Shown: in pieces, positions 13,154-21,732 of the stretch
Position numbering within the stretch: position 1 is the first letter of the stretch
Layout: each line of letters starts with the position of its first letter
Assembly (NCBI GenBank): GCA_002409455.1
Contig: DHNI01000095.1
Location: 1-24,081 of the forward strand
Origin: Firmicutes bacterium UBA5420
GTDB taxonomy: Bacteria > Bacillota > Limnochordia > Darwinibacteriales > Darwinibacteriaceae
Length of the DNA stretch: 24,081 nt
Direction of reading: 5' to 3'
The notes under the pieces: generated by a model
What the model was told of the DNA's origin: nothing
The model's database searches: none
The model's input: the letters and a program-made list of their open reading frames with translations, nothing else
Translations under genes and position numbers: made by a program

Positions 13154-15031
13154 ATGAAGAAGATTTTGTGTGTAGTTTTAGTGACGATGGTTTTGTTAGC
13201 AGCTCCCGCAAGCTATGCTTTGGCCGCGTACAACGAGGCCCCGATCTTGCAGCAGCGTGTAGCAGCAGGTGAATTGCCTCCCGTAGAGGAACGCTTGCCA
13301 GTGAATCCTCTAGTAATTGAACCTTTTGAGGAGATTGGTGTTTATGGCGGTATCGTTAGAAGCGCTCACCGAGGACCTAGTGACGCTACAGGATATTTTC
13401 GGATGGTGCGTGAACCATTAGTAAACTTCGATAATATGTTAATCGAAATTCAGCCCAATCTCGCTGAGCGTTGGGACGTATCGGAGGACGGCACAGAAAT
13501 AACGTTTCACCTACGCGAAGGATTGAAATGGTCCGACGGGCATCCATTCACAACAGACGACATTATGTTTTGGTGGGAAGTACAGAACACACGGGAAATA
13601 TTTCCCGCTGGCGTTGGCGTTAACTGGCTTGCCGGTGGTGTGCCAGTAGAGGTCATTCAAGTCAGTGACCTGACAGTTACATTTAAATGGGCTGTTCCAT
13701 ACGCTGCATTTGTAAACTGGTTAGCTGCAGGTCAAGAAACATATCTGCCCAAGCATTACCTCAGTCAATTCCATGCCAATTATACGGATGTTGATGAATT
13801 GACCGCCCTGGCTAAGGATGAAGGATATAGTGATTGGGGTCAGTTGTTTGTCAATCGTTCTGGCGAACGATCAAACTTCCGTGCTTTGGGTAGCCCAACC
13901 ATGGATGCTTGGTACATTACGACGAACTTCGATGCACCGATTCTGATCTCCGAGCGTAATCCCTATTATTTCAAAGTCGATACAGAAGGTAATCAACTAC
14001 CTTATGTGAATACTCTGCATCGCATTTTAGTAGAAGATATCGAAGTGATGAAGTTAATGCTGATGGCCGGAGAAATTGACTATATCACTCGAAATCTCTG
14101 GACCACCTACAGTGATCTCCCCATGTATATTGCCAACCAAGAACGGGGCGATTACCGCATTATCAACACCCATGGAGGTACTCCCGGGGCACTGAACTTG
14201 ATGTTCAATGCTAACTACGATGAAGATTCTGGTATTGCAGAGCTGATCAATAACTATGAATTCAAAAAAGCACTCTCGTATGCTATTGATCGCGATGAAA
14301 TCAATGATGTACGGTTTAATGGTTTAGCACGCTCAGGGCATGGACATTTCCACTATGAGAACCCTGGTTATGTGGAAGAGGTTGATCAACGCTATGTTGA
14401 TTACAACCCAGATCTTGCCAACCAAATCTTAGACGAATTAGGGCTTACACAGCGCGACAGCCAGGGCTTCCGCTTACGTCCTGATGGAACTGGCCTTACC
14501 TTGATTATTGACGGAAGTACACACCATCAGCATCACAGTGCAGGTGGCGAGTTGATTAAGAGCTATTTTGAAGATGTCGGAATTAGAACAGTACTCAACG
14601 TGATCGATCGTGGTTTGTATGAAGCGAAGCGTGAAGGCAATCAATCCATGATTAGCTTTGCGGATCTGGCAGATCCTCTGATCCCGCTAGAACAAACTGG
14701 TCACAAAATAACCTATGTCATGGCACCTCTATGGGAGTTGTGGTTTGAGAGCAACGGAACACAAGGTGTAGAACCTCCAGCAGATGTTATTCGCTTAATG
14801 GATATCTTCAATACTCTTGCACCAGCTACCAGTGATGTTGAAGCGCGGGCAGCCTACATGCAAGAAATTGCCCAAATCTGGGGCGATAACTTCTGGACAA
14901 TCGGAACGGTAGGTGTACCATTCAACCTTTCTTTCGCTAAGAACAATCTCCGCAATGTGCCAGCTGATGGTGCCCATAGCCATCCAGCGAACCCGGCAAT
15001 TTACAGACCATATCAGTGGTTCTGGAAATAG
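13154..15031 (+). CDS. ABC transporter substrate-binding protein, peptide/nickel (family 5) type, likely oligosaccharide-binding
   Basis: A 625-residue secreted solute-binding protein. A signal peptide with two Lys, a hydrophobic core and ALA at 22-24 points to cleavage near 24-25. No lipobox Cys follows, so it is probably free in a periplasm rather than lipid-anchored. The body shows SBP family 5 hallmarks: NLAERWDVSEDGTEITFHLR, GLKWSDGHPFTTDDI, and FKKALSYAIDRDEIN. It is larger than peptide-binding OppA/DppA (~530-550). The large Opp-type proteins of Thermotoga and similar bacteria bind oligosaccharides, and the surrounding GH43 and pectate lyase support that here. Start ATG 13154 has a strong GGAGGAGG site; the frame is open six codons further up. 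An intergenic hairpin follows, probably letting this gene be expressed above the permeases. Confidence 0.93.
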   Translation: MKKILCVVLVTMVLLAAPASYALAAYNEAPILQQRVAAGELPPVEERLPVNPLVIEPFEEIGVYGGIVRSAHRGPSDATGYFRMVREPLVNFDNMLIEIQPNLAERWDVSEDGTEITFHLREGLKWSDGHPFTTDDIMFWWEVQNTREIFPAGVGVNWLAGGVPVEVIQVSDLTVTFKWAVPYAAFVNWLAAGQETYLPKHYLSQFHANYTDVDELTALAKDEGYSDWGQLFVNRSGERSNFRALGSPTMDAWYITTNFDAPILISERNPYYFKVDTEGNQLPYVNTLHRILVEDIEVMKLMLMAGEIDYITRNLWTTYSDLPMYIANQERGDYRIINTHGGTPGALNLMFNANYDEDSGIAELINNYEFKKALSYAIDRDEINDVRFNGLARSGHGHFHYENPGYVEEVDQRYVDYNPDLANQILDELGLTQRDSQGFRLRPDGTGLTLIIDGSTHHQHHSAGGELIKSYFEDVGIRTVLNVIDRGLYEAKREGNQSMISFADLADPLIPLEQTGHKITYVMAPLWELWFESNGTQGVEPPADVIRLMDIFNTLAPATSDVEARAAYMQEIAQIWGDNFWTIGTVGVPFNLSFAKNNLRNVPADGAHSHPANPAIYRPYQWFWK

Positions 15032-15054
15032 GCGGATTGGACACACCTAAAACG

Positions 15055-15083
15055 AGAGAAGCCAGCATGTTGTTGGCTTCTCT
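15055..15083 (+). other. Intergenic stem-loop between binding protein and permease genes
   Basis: A 10-bp perfect stem (AGAGAAGCCA at 15055-15064 and TGGCTTCTCT at 15074-15083) with a 9-base loop lies in the 84-base gap after the binding-protein stop. The tail is TCTCTAAGG, not a clean T tract. It may be a partial terminator or an mRNA-stabilising hairpin that raises binding protein over permease, as known for other importer operons. It is unlikely to be a full stop, since the permeases have no visible promoter of their own. Confidence 0.7.
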
Positions 15084-15115
15084 TCTCTAAGGATGTCACC
15101 CTAAGGAGAGAGATT

Positions 15116-16102
15116 ATGCTGCGATACATAGCGAAAAGACTATTACACATGATCCCTATGCTTATCTTGATTTCGATCGTCTCGTTTGCCATCATCCAGT
15201 TGCCTCCTGGTAGCTACCTACACACAAAGATGGCTGAGCTTAGGGCGTCAGGAGATCAAATAAGTATGGATCAAATTGAGGCTTTACGGATCCACTATTC
15301 CTTGGATCAGCCTGCGCATATTCAATATATCAATTGGATCAAAGGTATCATAACCGAAGGAAATTTTGGTTTTTCGTTTGAATGGAATCGGCCCGTGAAA
15401 CATCTAATCTGGGAGCGCTTAGCGTTATCCTTGGTTGTGTCTGTTTCATCGTTACTTCTGTCATGGGTTGTGGCTTTCCCCATCGCCATTTATAGCGCTT
15501 TGAAAAAGCACACCTTTGCTGATTATTTTCTTACTTTTGTTGGTTTTTTGGGCCTATCGACCCCGAATTTTATGTTGGCTCTTATTCTCATGTATGTTTC
15601 CTCTGTATATTTCGGTTTCAGTGTGGGTGGGTTATTCTCGCCCGCATACTTGATGGCCCCTTGGAGCTTAGCTAAAGTCATCGATTTATTGAAACATCTG
15701 TGGGTTCCAATGGTGGTTATAGGAACGTCAGGAACAGCTGGCCTTATTCGAGTACTCAGGAATAATCTCCTCGATGAACTCGGAAAACCCTATGTGGTAG
15801 CAGCTCGCTCGAAGGGAATTGGAATTGCCCGCCTTACGTTCAAATATCCGGTACGAATTGCCTTGATTCCCTTTATATCTACGGTGGGTTGGCAGCTTCC
15901 CCAAATGATCTCAGGCGAAGCGGTTACGGCTACCGTGCTCAGCCTTCCCACGGCAGCTCCACTGCTTTTGGGGGCGCTTCGAAGTCAGGATATGTACCTG
16001 GCTGGCAGCTTCTTATTGCTTCTTTCATCGTTAACCATGATCGGCACCTTGATTTCAGATATCTTGCTAGTGCTTGTCGATCCGCGCATTCGCTACGAAT
16101 AA
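15116..16102 (+). CDS. ABC transporter permease, DppB/OppB type
   Basis: A 328-residue inner-membrane permease. It starts MLRYIAKRLLHMIPMLILISIVSFAIIQLPPG, the usual first membrane helix of DppB/OppB. About six membrane segments follow, with the cytoplasmic ATPase-contact (EAA) loop at YVVAARSKGIG near residues 222-232. It ends at VDPRIRYE, the typical DppB tail. The LPPGSYL after helix 1 matches the family's periplasmic PGDP-like region in altered form. Start ATG 15116 is preceded by AAGGAGAGAG. It pairs with the next permease, 12 bases downstream. Presumed substrate is an oligosaccharide delivered by the upstream binding protein. Confidence 0.94.
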   Translation: MLRYIAKRLLHMIPMLILISIVSFAIIQLPPGSYLHTKMAELRASGDQISMDQIEALRIHYSLDQPAHIQYINWIKGIITEGNFGFSFEWNRPVKHLIWERLALSLVVSVSSLLLSWVVAFPIAIYSALKKHTFADYFLTFVGFLGLSTPNFMLALILMYVSSVYFGFSVGGLFSPAYLMAPWSLAKVIDLLKHLWVPMVVIGTSGTAGLIRVLRNNLLDELGKPYVVAARSKGIGIARLTFKYPVRIALIPFISTVGWQLPQMISGEAVTATVLSLPTAAPLLLGALRSQDMYLAGSFLLLLSSLTMIGTLISDILLVLVDPRIRYE

Positions 16103-16114
16103 GGAGGGACGAGA

Positions 16115-17260
16115 ATGGATCCTAATTTAGTACCACAACCAGAGTTAATTGATGAGCCAGAAGTATTACAGGATGCGGAAGCCAGAGTTTTCTATGCTAC
16201 GCAGTGGCGGTTAATGTGGTGGAAATTCCGCAAGCATAAGGTTGCCATGGTGGCGTTTGCCGTCATCGTTGTGATGTATCTTGGTGCCATTTTTGCTCCT
16301 CTGCTTGCTCCGTATAGAGCTGATGAACGGCATCGTGGTTTTGTGTATGTACCACCGCAAAAGGTAAGATTCCGCGATGAGCATGGCTTTAGTCTGCGCC
16401 CTTTCGTATACCCCCTAGAACAAGAGATCGATATGCAGACGATGCAGCGCAAGTTTATTGAAGATCCAACAACGCGCATTCCAATTCATTTTTTCGTACG
16501 TGGTTCATCCTATAAGCTATTTGGCCTATTTGAGACAAACATACACCTCTTTGGTGCTGATGGCGGTAAGGTGTTCTTGTTCGGAACCGATGATCTAGGT
16601 AGGGATATGTTTTCGCGTATTCTCTATGGGGCTCAGATTTCCATGTCCATTGGTTTAGTCGGCGTTTTTTTGAGTTTGCTCTTAGGACTCTTCTTTGGCG
16701 GCATATCTGGCTATTATGGAGGAGCAATTGATAATGTCATTCAGCGGATTATCGAAGTGCTGCGCTCCTTCCCCACTATACCGCTTTGGATGGCTTTAAG
16801 TGCAGCTTTACCACCAGATTTATCACCCATTGGGGTGTACATGGGCATTACCATCATACTTTCCCTAATTGGATGGACAGCTTTAGGAAGGCAGGTTAGG
16901 GGAAAAGTGCTAGCCATAAAGAACGAAGACTTTGTGATTGCAGCCCGTCTGTCAGGCACAAGTGAACCAAGGATCATTGTCTCCCACCTTATTCCGTCTT
17001 TTATGAGTCACATTATTGCGAGTCTAACATTGGCCATTCCTCAGATGATTTTGGCAGAAACTTCATTAAGCTTTCTGGGAATCGGTCTAAGGCCTCCTGT
17101 TGTGAGCTGGGGGGTCATGCTCCAAAAGGCGCAGAATGTGAATACTTTGATGATGGCTCCCTGGTTACTAATTCCTGGCCTCTTTGTAGTCATCTATGTC
17201 TTAGCATTTAACTTCCTAGGTGACGGGTTACGCGATGCAGCTGACCCCTATGGGAACTAG
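16115..17260 (+). CDS. ABC transporter permease, DppC/OppC type, with enlarged periplasmic loop
   Basis: A 381-residue membrane permease. A cytoplasmic N-tail (1-40) leads to the first membrane helix (44-64) ending APLLAPY. About 90 residues of external loop follow before GTDDLGRD (157-164), the hallmark of DppC/OppC. Four or five further membrane helices and an EAA loop (EDFVIAARLSG, about 271-281) follow, ending in GDGLRDAADP. The family is usually ~280-310 residues; the extra length is almost all in this first external loop. Start ATG 16115 after AAGGAGGGA. The stop TAG at 17258-17260 abuts the ATPase gene, so the importer genes are tightly linked. Confidence 0.94.
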   Translation: MDPNLVPQPELIDEPEVLQDAEARVFYATQWRLMWWKFRKHKVAMVAFAVIVVMYLGAIFAPLLAPYRADERHRGFVYVPPQKVRFRDEHGFSLRPFVYPLEQEIDMQTMQRKFIEDPTTRIPIHFFVRGSSYKLFGLFETNIHLFGADGGKVFLFGTDDLGRDMFSRILYGAQISMSIGLVGVFLSLLLGLFFGGISGYYGGAIDNVIQRIIEVLRSFPTIPLWMALSAALPPDLSPIGVYMGITIILSLIGWTALGRQVRGKVLAIKNEDFVIAARLSGTSEPRIIVSHLIPSFMSHIIASLTLAIPQMILAETSLSFLGIGLRPPVVSWGVMLQKAQNVNTLMMAPWLLIPGLFVVIYVLAFNFLGDGLRDAADPYGN

Positions 17261-17277
17261 TGAAAGTTGGTGTATTA

Positions 17278-18309
17278 ATGGATAAAATGGATCAAGATCA
17301 TATCCTAGAAGTACAAGACCTCACAGTCAAGTTCCTCATGGATGAAGGGACAGTACACGCTGTAAATGGTGTATCTTTTGTTGTGCCCGCAGGAAAATCT
17401 GTAGGTATTGTTGGTGAAAGCGGATGCGGTAAGACGGTGAGTTCCTATTCTATTACCCAATTGCTGCCAAAGTCAGCCCGGCTCACTGGTAGAATCCTGT
17501 TTCGAGAAAGAGACGGGCAAGTCACAAATATTACAAACCTCACACCCGACGGGAAGGAAATGCGGCGTATACGTGGGAAAGAGATAGCTATGATATTCCA
17601 GGAACCAATGTCATCGTTAAGCCCTGTGCATACGATTTGTAATCAACTTTCGGAGGCAATGCTGCAATTTCAGGGCATGACAAAACGTCAAGCACGCACC
17701 CGCGCTGTGGAATTATTGCAGCTTGTGGGAATTCCATACGCCGAAAGGCGAGTTGATGAGTATCCTTTCCAACTCAGTGGCGGCATGCGTCAGCGGGTGA
17801 TGATCGCCATGGCTCTATCTCGCAATCCCCGGGTTTTAATTGCTGATGAACCCACAACTGCACTTGATGTTACCTTGCAGGCCCAGGTTTTGCGTTTGAT
17901 CCAGGACATGCAAAATGAGTTTAATCTTTCGTTAGTCTTAATTACCCACGACCTTGGAGTCGTCGCCCATATGGTGGATCATGTTTGCATTATGTACATG
18001 GGGCAGATTGTGGAAAGCGGCCCGGTGAAAGAAATCTACGATGATCCCAAGCATCCTTATACGAAAGGGTTGATGAATTCGATCCCGAAGCTTAGGGGCC
18101 GACGTGGCGAAAGGGTTGTGCCGATTTCCGGCTCCGTGCCGAGTGCCTACGCAGTACAAACAGGTTGTCCGTTCTGCGAACGGTGTCCAGAACGCAGCAA
18201 GCGGTGCACACAGGGCATTCCACAGAGAGTAAAAATCGGTAGTGAGCATTATGTCTGCTGTCATCTCTATCAATCGGGAAAGGAGGAGCAGGATGTTATC
18301 AATGCCTGA
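17278..18309 (+). CDS. ABC transporter ATP-binding protein, DppD/OppD type
   Basis: A 343-residue importer ATPase. Walker A GESGCGKT is at 46-53, the Q-loop is near 108 in IFQEP, signature LSGGM at 166-170, Walker B with Asp190-Glu191, and the H-loop His224. The C-terminal extension of the peptide-type ATPases is present (HPYTKGLMNSIP). It is followed by Cys297, 300, 303 and 310 (Cx2Cx2Cx6C) and Cys327/328, the cluster thought to hold Fe-S in OppD/DppD relatives. The start is uncertain. GTG at 17260 overlaps the permease stop and would add six residues. ATG 17278 and ATG 17287 are alternatives, and none has a strong ribosome site. It overlaps the partner ATPase gene by 17 bases at its end. 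Confidence 0.92.
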   Translation: MDKMDQDHILEVQDLTVKFLMDEGTVHAVNGVSFVVPAGKSVGIVGESGCGKTVSSYSITQLLPKSARLTGRILFRERDGQVTNITNLTPDGKEMRRIRGKEIAMIFQEPMSSLSPVHTICNQLSEAMLQFQGMTKRQARTRAVELLQLVGIPYAERRVDEYPFQLSGGMRQRVMIAMALSRNPRVLIADEPTTALDVTLQAQVLRLIQDMQNEFNLSLVLITHDLGVVAHMVDHVCIMYMGQIVESGPVKEIYDDPKHPYTKGLMNSIPKLRGRRGERVVPISGSVPSAYAVQTGCPFCERCPERSKRCTQGIPQRVKIGSEHYVCCHLYQSGKEEQDVINA

Positions 18310-19315
18310 TGATGTGATTCTCCAAGTTACAGATCTAGTGAAACACTTTCCCATTGAAGCAGGTTTCTTTCGCAAAAAGCAAATCGGGGCCATCCGGGCA
18401 GTCGATGGAGTATCCATTGCTGTTCAAAAAGGTAAAACACTGGGTCTCGTTGGCGAAAGTGGTTGTGGCAAGACGACCACCGCAAGAGCAATTTTGCGTG
18501 CTCTTGAGCCCACGAGTGGGAGCGTTTTATTTCGAACTCGTGAGGGGATTGTGGATATGGCACGTTTGGGTGCCGCTGATTTGAAAAAGGCTCGTGCTGA
18601 CATGCAAATGATTTTTCAAGATCCCTATTCTTCTTTAAATTCCCGTTTACCTATTATGGATATCATAGCAGAACCCTTGAAATCACATGGCTACCCAAAA
18701 GCGGAGCGAGAAGAACGGGTCAAAGAACTACTTGAACTTGTGGGGCTGCGTGCTGAATATGCCCGGCGTTACCCCCATTCGTTTAGCGGAGGCCAGAGGC
18801 AACGCATAGGCGTAGCCCGGGCTTTAGCTTTAAACCCTGCATTGATTGTTGCCGACGAACCTGTCTCTGCCTTAGATGTGTCTGTGCAAGCGCAAGTCCT
18901 AAACCTATTGTTAGATCTCCAAGAACAATTTGGCCTTTCCTATGTGTTTATTGGCCATGACCTTAGTGTTGTTCGTTATATATGTGATCAGGTGGCTGTC
19001 ATGTACCTGGGCAAAATTGTTGAACTTGCAGACGTAGATGCGCTTTATGAGGATCCTCGCCATCCCTATACGAGTACGCTGCTCTTGGCGGTTCCCGATG
19101 CAAACCCCCATGCGCCTTGGCGACAAGATACGGTAAAGGGTGAAGTAACAGGGGATGAACGAGAGATCGTTGGATGTAGCTTTGCTCCCCGCTGTAGGTA
19201 TGCCCAGGATATCTGTAGAGAGAAAACACCTGAACTACAAAACGTAAACGCAGATAGCACCCACTTATCAGCCTGCCACTTTGCCAGTGAAATTACGTTG
19301 GAAGGGGTTAGCTAG
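18293..19315 (+). CDS. ABC transporter ATP-binding protein, DppF/OppF type
   Basis: A 340-residue partner ATPase. It has the OppF/DppF-like N-terminus (LVKHFPIEAGFFRKK), Walker A GESGCGKT at 54-61, Q-loop IFQDPYSSLN near 107-116, signature FSGGQ at 164-168, Asp188-Glu189 of Walker B, and His222. The C-terminal cysteines 295, 301, 308 and 328 fit the usual OppF-type cluster (SFAPRC, DIC, ACHF). I chose ATG 18293 after AAGGAGGAG; the frame is open to 18242 but lacks a ribosome site there. It overlaps the preceding ATPase by 17 bases, so translation is coupled. Both ATPases keep all catalytic residues. Confidence 0.94.
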   Translation: MLSMPDDVILQVTDLVKHFPIEAGFFRKKQIGAIRAVDGVSIAVQKGKTLGLVGESGCGKTTTARAILRALEPTSGSVLFRTREGIVDMARLGAADLKKARADMQMIFQDPYSSLNSRLPIMDIIAEPLKSHGYPKAEREERVKELLELVGLRAEYARRYPHSFSGGQRQRIGVARALALNPALIVADEPVSALDVSVQAQVLNLLLDLQEQFGLSYVFIGHDLSVVRYICDQVAVMYLGKIVELADVDALYEDPRHPYTSTLLLAVPDANPHAPWRQDTVKGEVTGDEREIVGCSFAPRCRYAQDICREKTPELQNVNADSTHLSACHFASEITLEGVS

Positions 19316-19348
19316 ACGCTACAATTGGTGAATTGAGGTAAAAATAGA

Positions 19349-20593
19349 ATGAACAAGGTTTCCTTTGCAGTTGTAGGTTTGCGTAATTTTGCACAGAATC
19401 ACATTCGGAGTATAAAGACGTTACACGATGAAGGAATTGGCGAGTTGAGGGCCGTCATGATCCGCGATCAAGAACGATGCCAAGACGCCGCTGACCTAAT
19501 GGCTGAATTAGAGGCACAAGGAGTGCTTCTTTATAGTTCCTATGAAGAGCTCTTGGGGCAAGGTCAAGGTGTGGTTGATGTCATAACCTTACCCACCGCA
19601 GTCCAGAATCACTATGAATTGGCGAAGCGGGGCATGGAAGCAGGTTATAGTTTGGTATTAGAAAAGCCTCCTGTTCCCACTGTGCAACAAGTTGATCGCT
19701 TAATGGCCATTGAAGAGGCAAGTGGGAAATTTTGCTCCATAGGTTTTCAGATGATCCATTCGCGTTCGCTGCGTAGGCTTAAGCAAGAGATTTGCTCCGG
19801 GAGGCTTGGTGAGATTAAGGAAATTACCTGCCGCGGATACTGGCCGCGCGATCGTGCGTATTATAATCGGAATGACTGGGCTGGCCGCTCCCTGGTCGAT
19901 GGTATGTTAGTGCTTGATGGTCCTATTCATAATGCTCTGGCGCATTATTTGAATAATATGATCTTTATTGCAGGCCCTAGTATGAATAATAGTGCTGAAT
20001 TACGGTGGGTTAGGGCTGAGATGTATCGCAGTCGACCGTTTATTTCAGCCGATGATACCTCCTGTCTTGAGGCAGAAACCGTGACTGGAACACGTCTTTA
20101 CTTTTATGTCACCCATTCGCCCCACAGCAGATTGGATCCTGTGATGGAAGTGGTGGGGACAAAAGGAACGGCCACATGGAACTATCGCGAAGAGGCTACA
20201 ATATTGACCCATGATGGGCAAGTACTCAGTTTTGACAATATGGGGGTGAATCCCTGGATTGAAGTTATGCGCGTAGCAGCTCGAGTACACAGGGGAGAGT
20301 TGGACAGCCCGTATTCAACCTTGGCGAACTCCCGCAGCTTTGTTGTTGCCATTAACGGAGCATATGATTCTGTTCGCTATATTAATCCAATTCCTGAGGA
20401 ATACGTAACAACCACCCTAACTGGGGAACAAGAATGTGCTGTCGTTCAAGATATTGATGGGTTTTTGGATCAAGCTTGCACCGAGCGCAAATTACTTTCC
20501 GATCTGGGCGTTCCGTGGGCAGTTTCTACCCCAAGGATTGATGTGGAAAACTACACAGAGTTTAATCCATTTTGCAAACCCCGCACATTGTAA
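19349..20593 (+). CDS. Gfo/Idh/MocA family oxidoreductase (second)
   Basis: A 414-residue member of the Gfo/Idh/MocA family. The glycine motif is degenerate: FAVVGLRNFAQNHI (6-19). The EKP motif is kept at 105-107 in LVLEKPPVP. The catalytic helix region reads VLDGPIHNALAHYL (188-201) with Asp190 and His194, but the usual second Asp is absent. A C-terminal alpha/beta domain is present (VVGTKGTATWNYREE, about 270-284). Start ATG 19349 is preceded by a TGAGGT site. It lies 33 bases after the transporter ATPase and 32 bases before the third family member, so it is clearly in the same operon. Role inferred: redox step on an imported sugar or sugar acid; direction, cofactor and substrate unknown. 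Confidence 0.88.
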   Translation: MNKVSFAVVGLRNFAQNHIRSIKTLHDEGIGELRAVMIRDQERCQDAADLMAELEAQGVLLYSSYEELLGQGQGVVDVITLPTAVQNHYELAKRGMEAGYSLVLEKPPVPTVQQVDRLMAIEEASGKFCSIGFQMIHSRSLRRLKQEICSGRLGEIKEITCRGYWPRDRAYYNRNDWAGRSLVDGMLVLDGPIHNALAHYLNNMIFIAGPSMNNSAELRWVRAEMYRSRPFISADDTSCLEAETVTGTRLYFYVTHSPHSRLDPVMEVVGTKGTATWNYREEATILTHDGQVLSFDNMGVNPWIEVMRVAARVHRGELDSPYSTLANSRSFVVAINGAYDSVRYINPIPEEYVTTTLTGEQECAVVQDIDGFLDQACTERKLLSDLGVPWAVSTPRIDVENYTEFNPFCKPRTL

Positions 20594-20625
20594 ATACCTT
20601 TGCGAACCAAGGGAGGATAGACTGT

Positions 20626-21699
20626 ATGGCTAGGAATGGAATGAGCTATGAGCCACAAGAAAAACCGCGGCCCGTTGTTGCGGGCAAAGAGTTCAGTTTT
20701 GGAGCCATTGGACTTGATCATGGCCATATCAATGGTATGTGCAATGGTCTTAAAGAAGCAGGTGCAAATCTAAAATGGGTCTATGACCCTGATTCAAGCA
20801 AGATCAAGGATTTCGTAAAAAAACACCCTGGTGTTAACGTGGCTGCTTCGGAGGAGCAAATTCTCGAAGATCCCACGATCAAACTGGTGGCCTCGGCTGC
20901 GGTTCCTTCCTACCGTGGACCCCTTGGTGTCAAGGTGATGGGTTATGGGAAAGACTATTTTGCCGATAAGCCCCCTTTTACCAGCTTAGAACAGCTACAA
21001 CAAGCAAAAGATCAAGTGAAAGCAACAGGACGGAAATATGCGGTGTATTATAGTGAGCGTCTGCATGTAGAAAGTGCTGTTTTTGCCGGTCAGCTCATTG
21101 AGCGCGGAGCGATCGGCCGGGTTATTCAGGTCATTGGCATGGGGCCACACCGTATTCGCTTAGGCTTGCGTCCTCCATGGTTTTTTGATAAAGCGCACTC
21201 TGGCGGTATTTTATGTGATATTGGCAGTCACCAGATTGAACAGTTCCTCCACTTTACAGGAGCCCAGGATGCAAAGGTTGTCCACAGTAAGGTGGGAAAC
21301 TATAAGTTTAAGGAATATCCTGGTTTTGAAGATTTTGGTGATGCTAGCTTGATCGCTGACAATGGGGCTACCAACTACTTTCGAGTTGACTGGTTGACTC
21401 CCGATGGCTTAGGAACTTGGGGCGATGGGCGTCTCTTTATTCTAGGTACTGAAGGCTTCATTGAACTACGCAAGTATATTGATATAGGGCGAGACAGCGG
21501 TAAAGATCACCTTTATATTGCCAATCAGGATGTTGAAAAGTATATACACTGCGCGGGTAAGGTGGGCTATCCCTTTTTCGGACAGTTGATCCTCGATTGT
21601 CTGAATGGTACGGAACATGCTATGACGCAAGAACATGCTTTCAAAGCAGCCGAACTGTGCCTCCTTGCTCAACGTGATGCCATTGTTGTTGAAGAGTAA
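20626..21699 (+). CDS. Gfo/Idh/MocA family oxidoreductase (third)
   Basis: A 357-residue protein. Its Rossmann strand reads FGAIGLDHGHINGM (25-38), so the second and third glycines of the usual motif are replaced by a His-rich turn. The EKP motif is DKP (114-116). The catalytic region GGILCDIGSHQIEQ (193-206) keeps Asp198 and His202, with Glu205 in place of the second Asp. I chose ATG 20626, nine bases after GGGAGG; an open frame to 20572 overlaps the previous gene and lacks a ribosome site. This GLDHGHI-type group is a recognisable branch of the family, and the function of the branch is not known to me. It is the penultimate gene seen in the operon, 33 bases before the pectate lyase. Confidence 0.88.
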   Translation: MARNGMSYEPQEKPRPVVAGKEFSFGAIGLDHGHINGMCNGLKEAGANLKWVYDPDSSKIKDFVKKHPGVNVAASEEQILEDPTIKLVASAAVPSYRGPLGVKVMGYGKDYFADKPPFTSLEQLQQAKDQVKATGRKYAVYYSERLHVESAVFAGQLIERGAIGRVIQVIGMGPHRIRLGLRPPWFFDKAHSGGILCDIGSHQIEQFLHFTGAQDAKVVHSKVGNYKFKEYPGFEDFGDASLIADNGATNYFRVDWLTPDGLGTWGDGRLFILGTEGFIELRKYIDIGRDSGKDHLYIANQDVEKYIHCAGKVGYPFFGQLILDCLNGTEHAMTQEHAFKAAELCLLAQRDAIVVEE

Positions 21700-21732
21700 C
21701 AAAGACTGGATAGGACTGGGGGGCCAAAGGTC

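Noticed and set aside
13087..13272. Small plus-strand frame of 61 codons between the first Gfo gene and the binding protein
   Set aside because: It overlaps the binding-protein signal peptide in another frame and lacks a ribosome site; the gap is only 57 bases.
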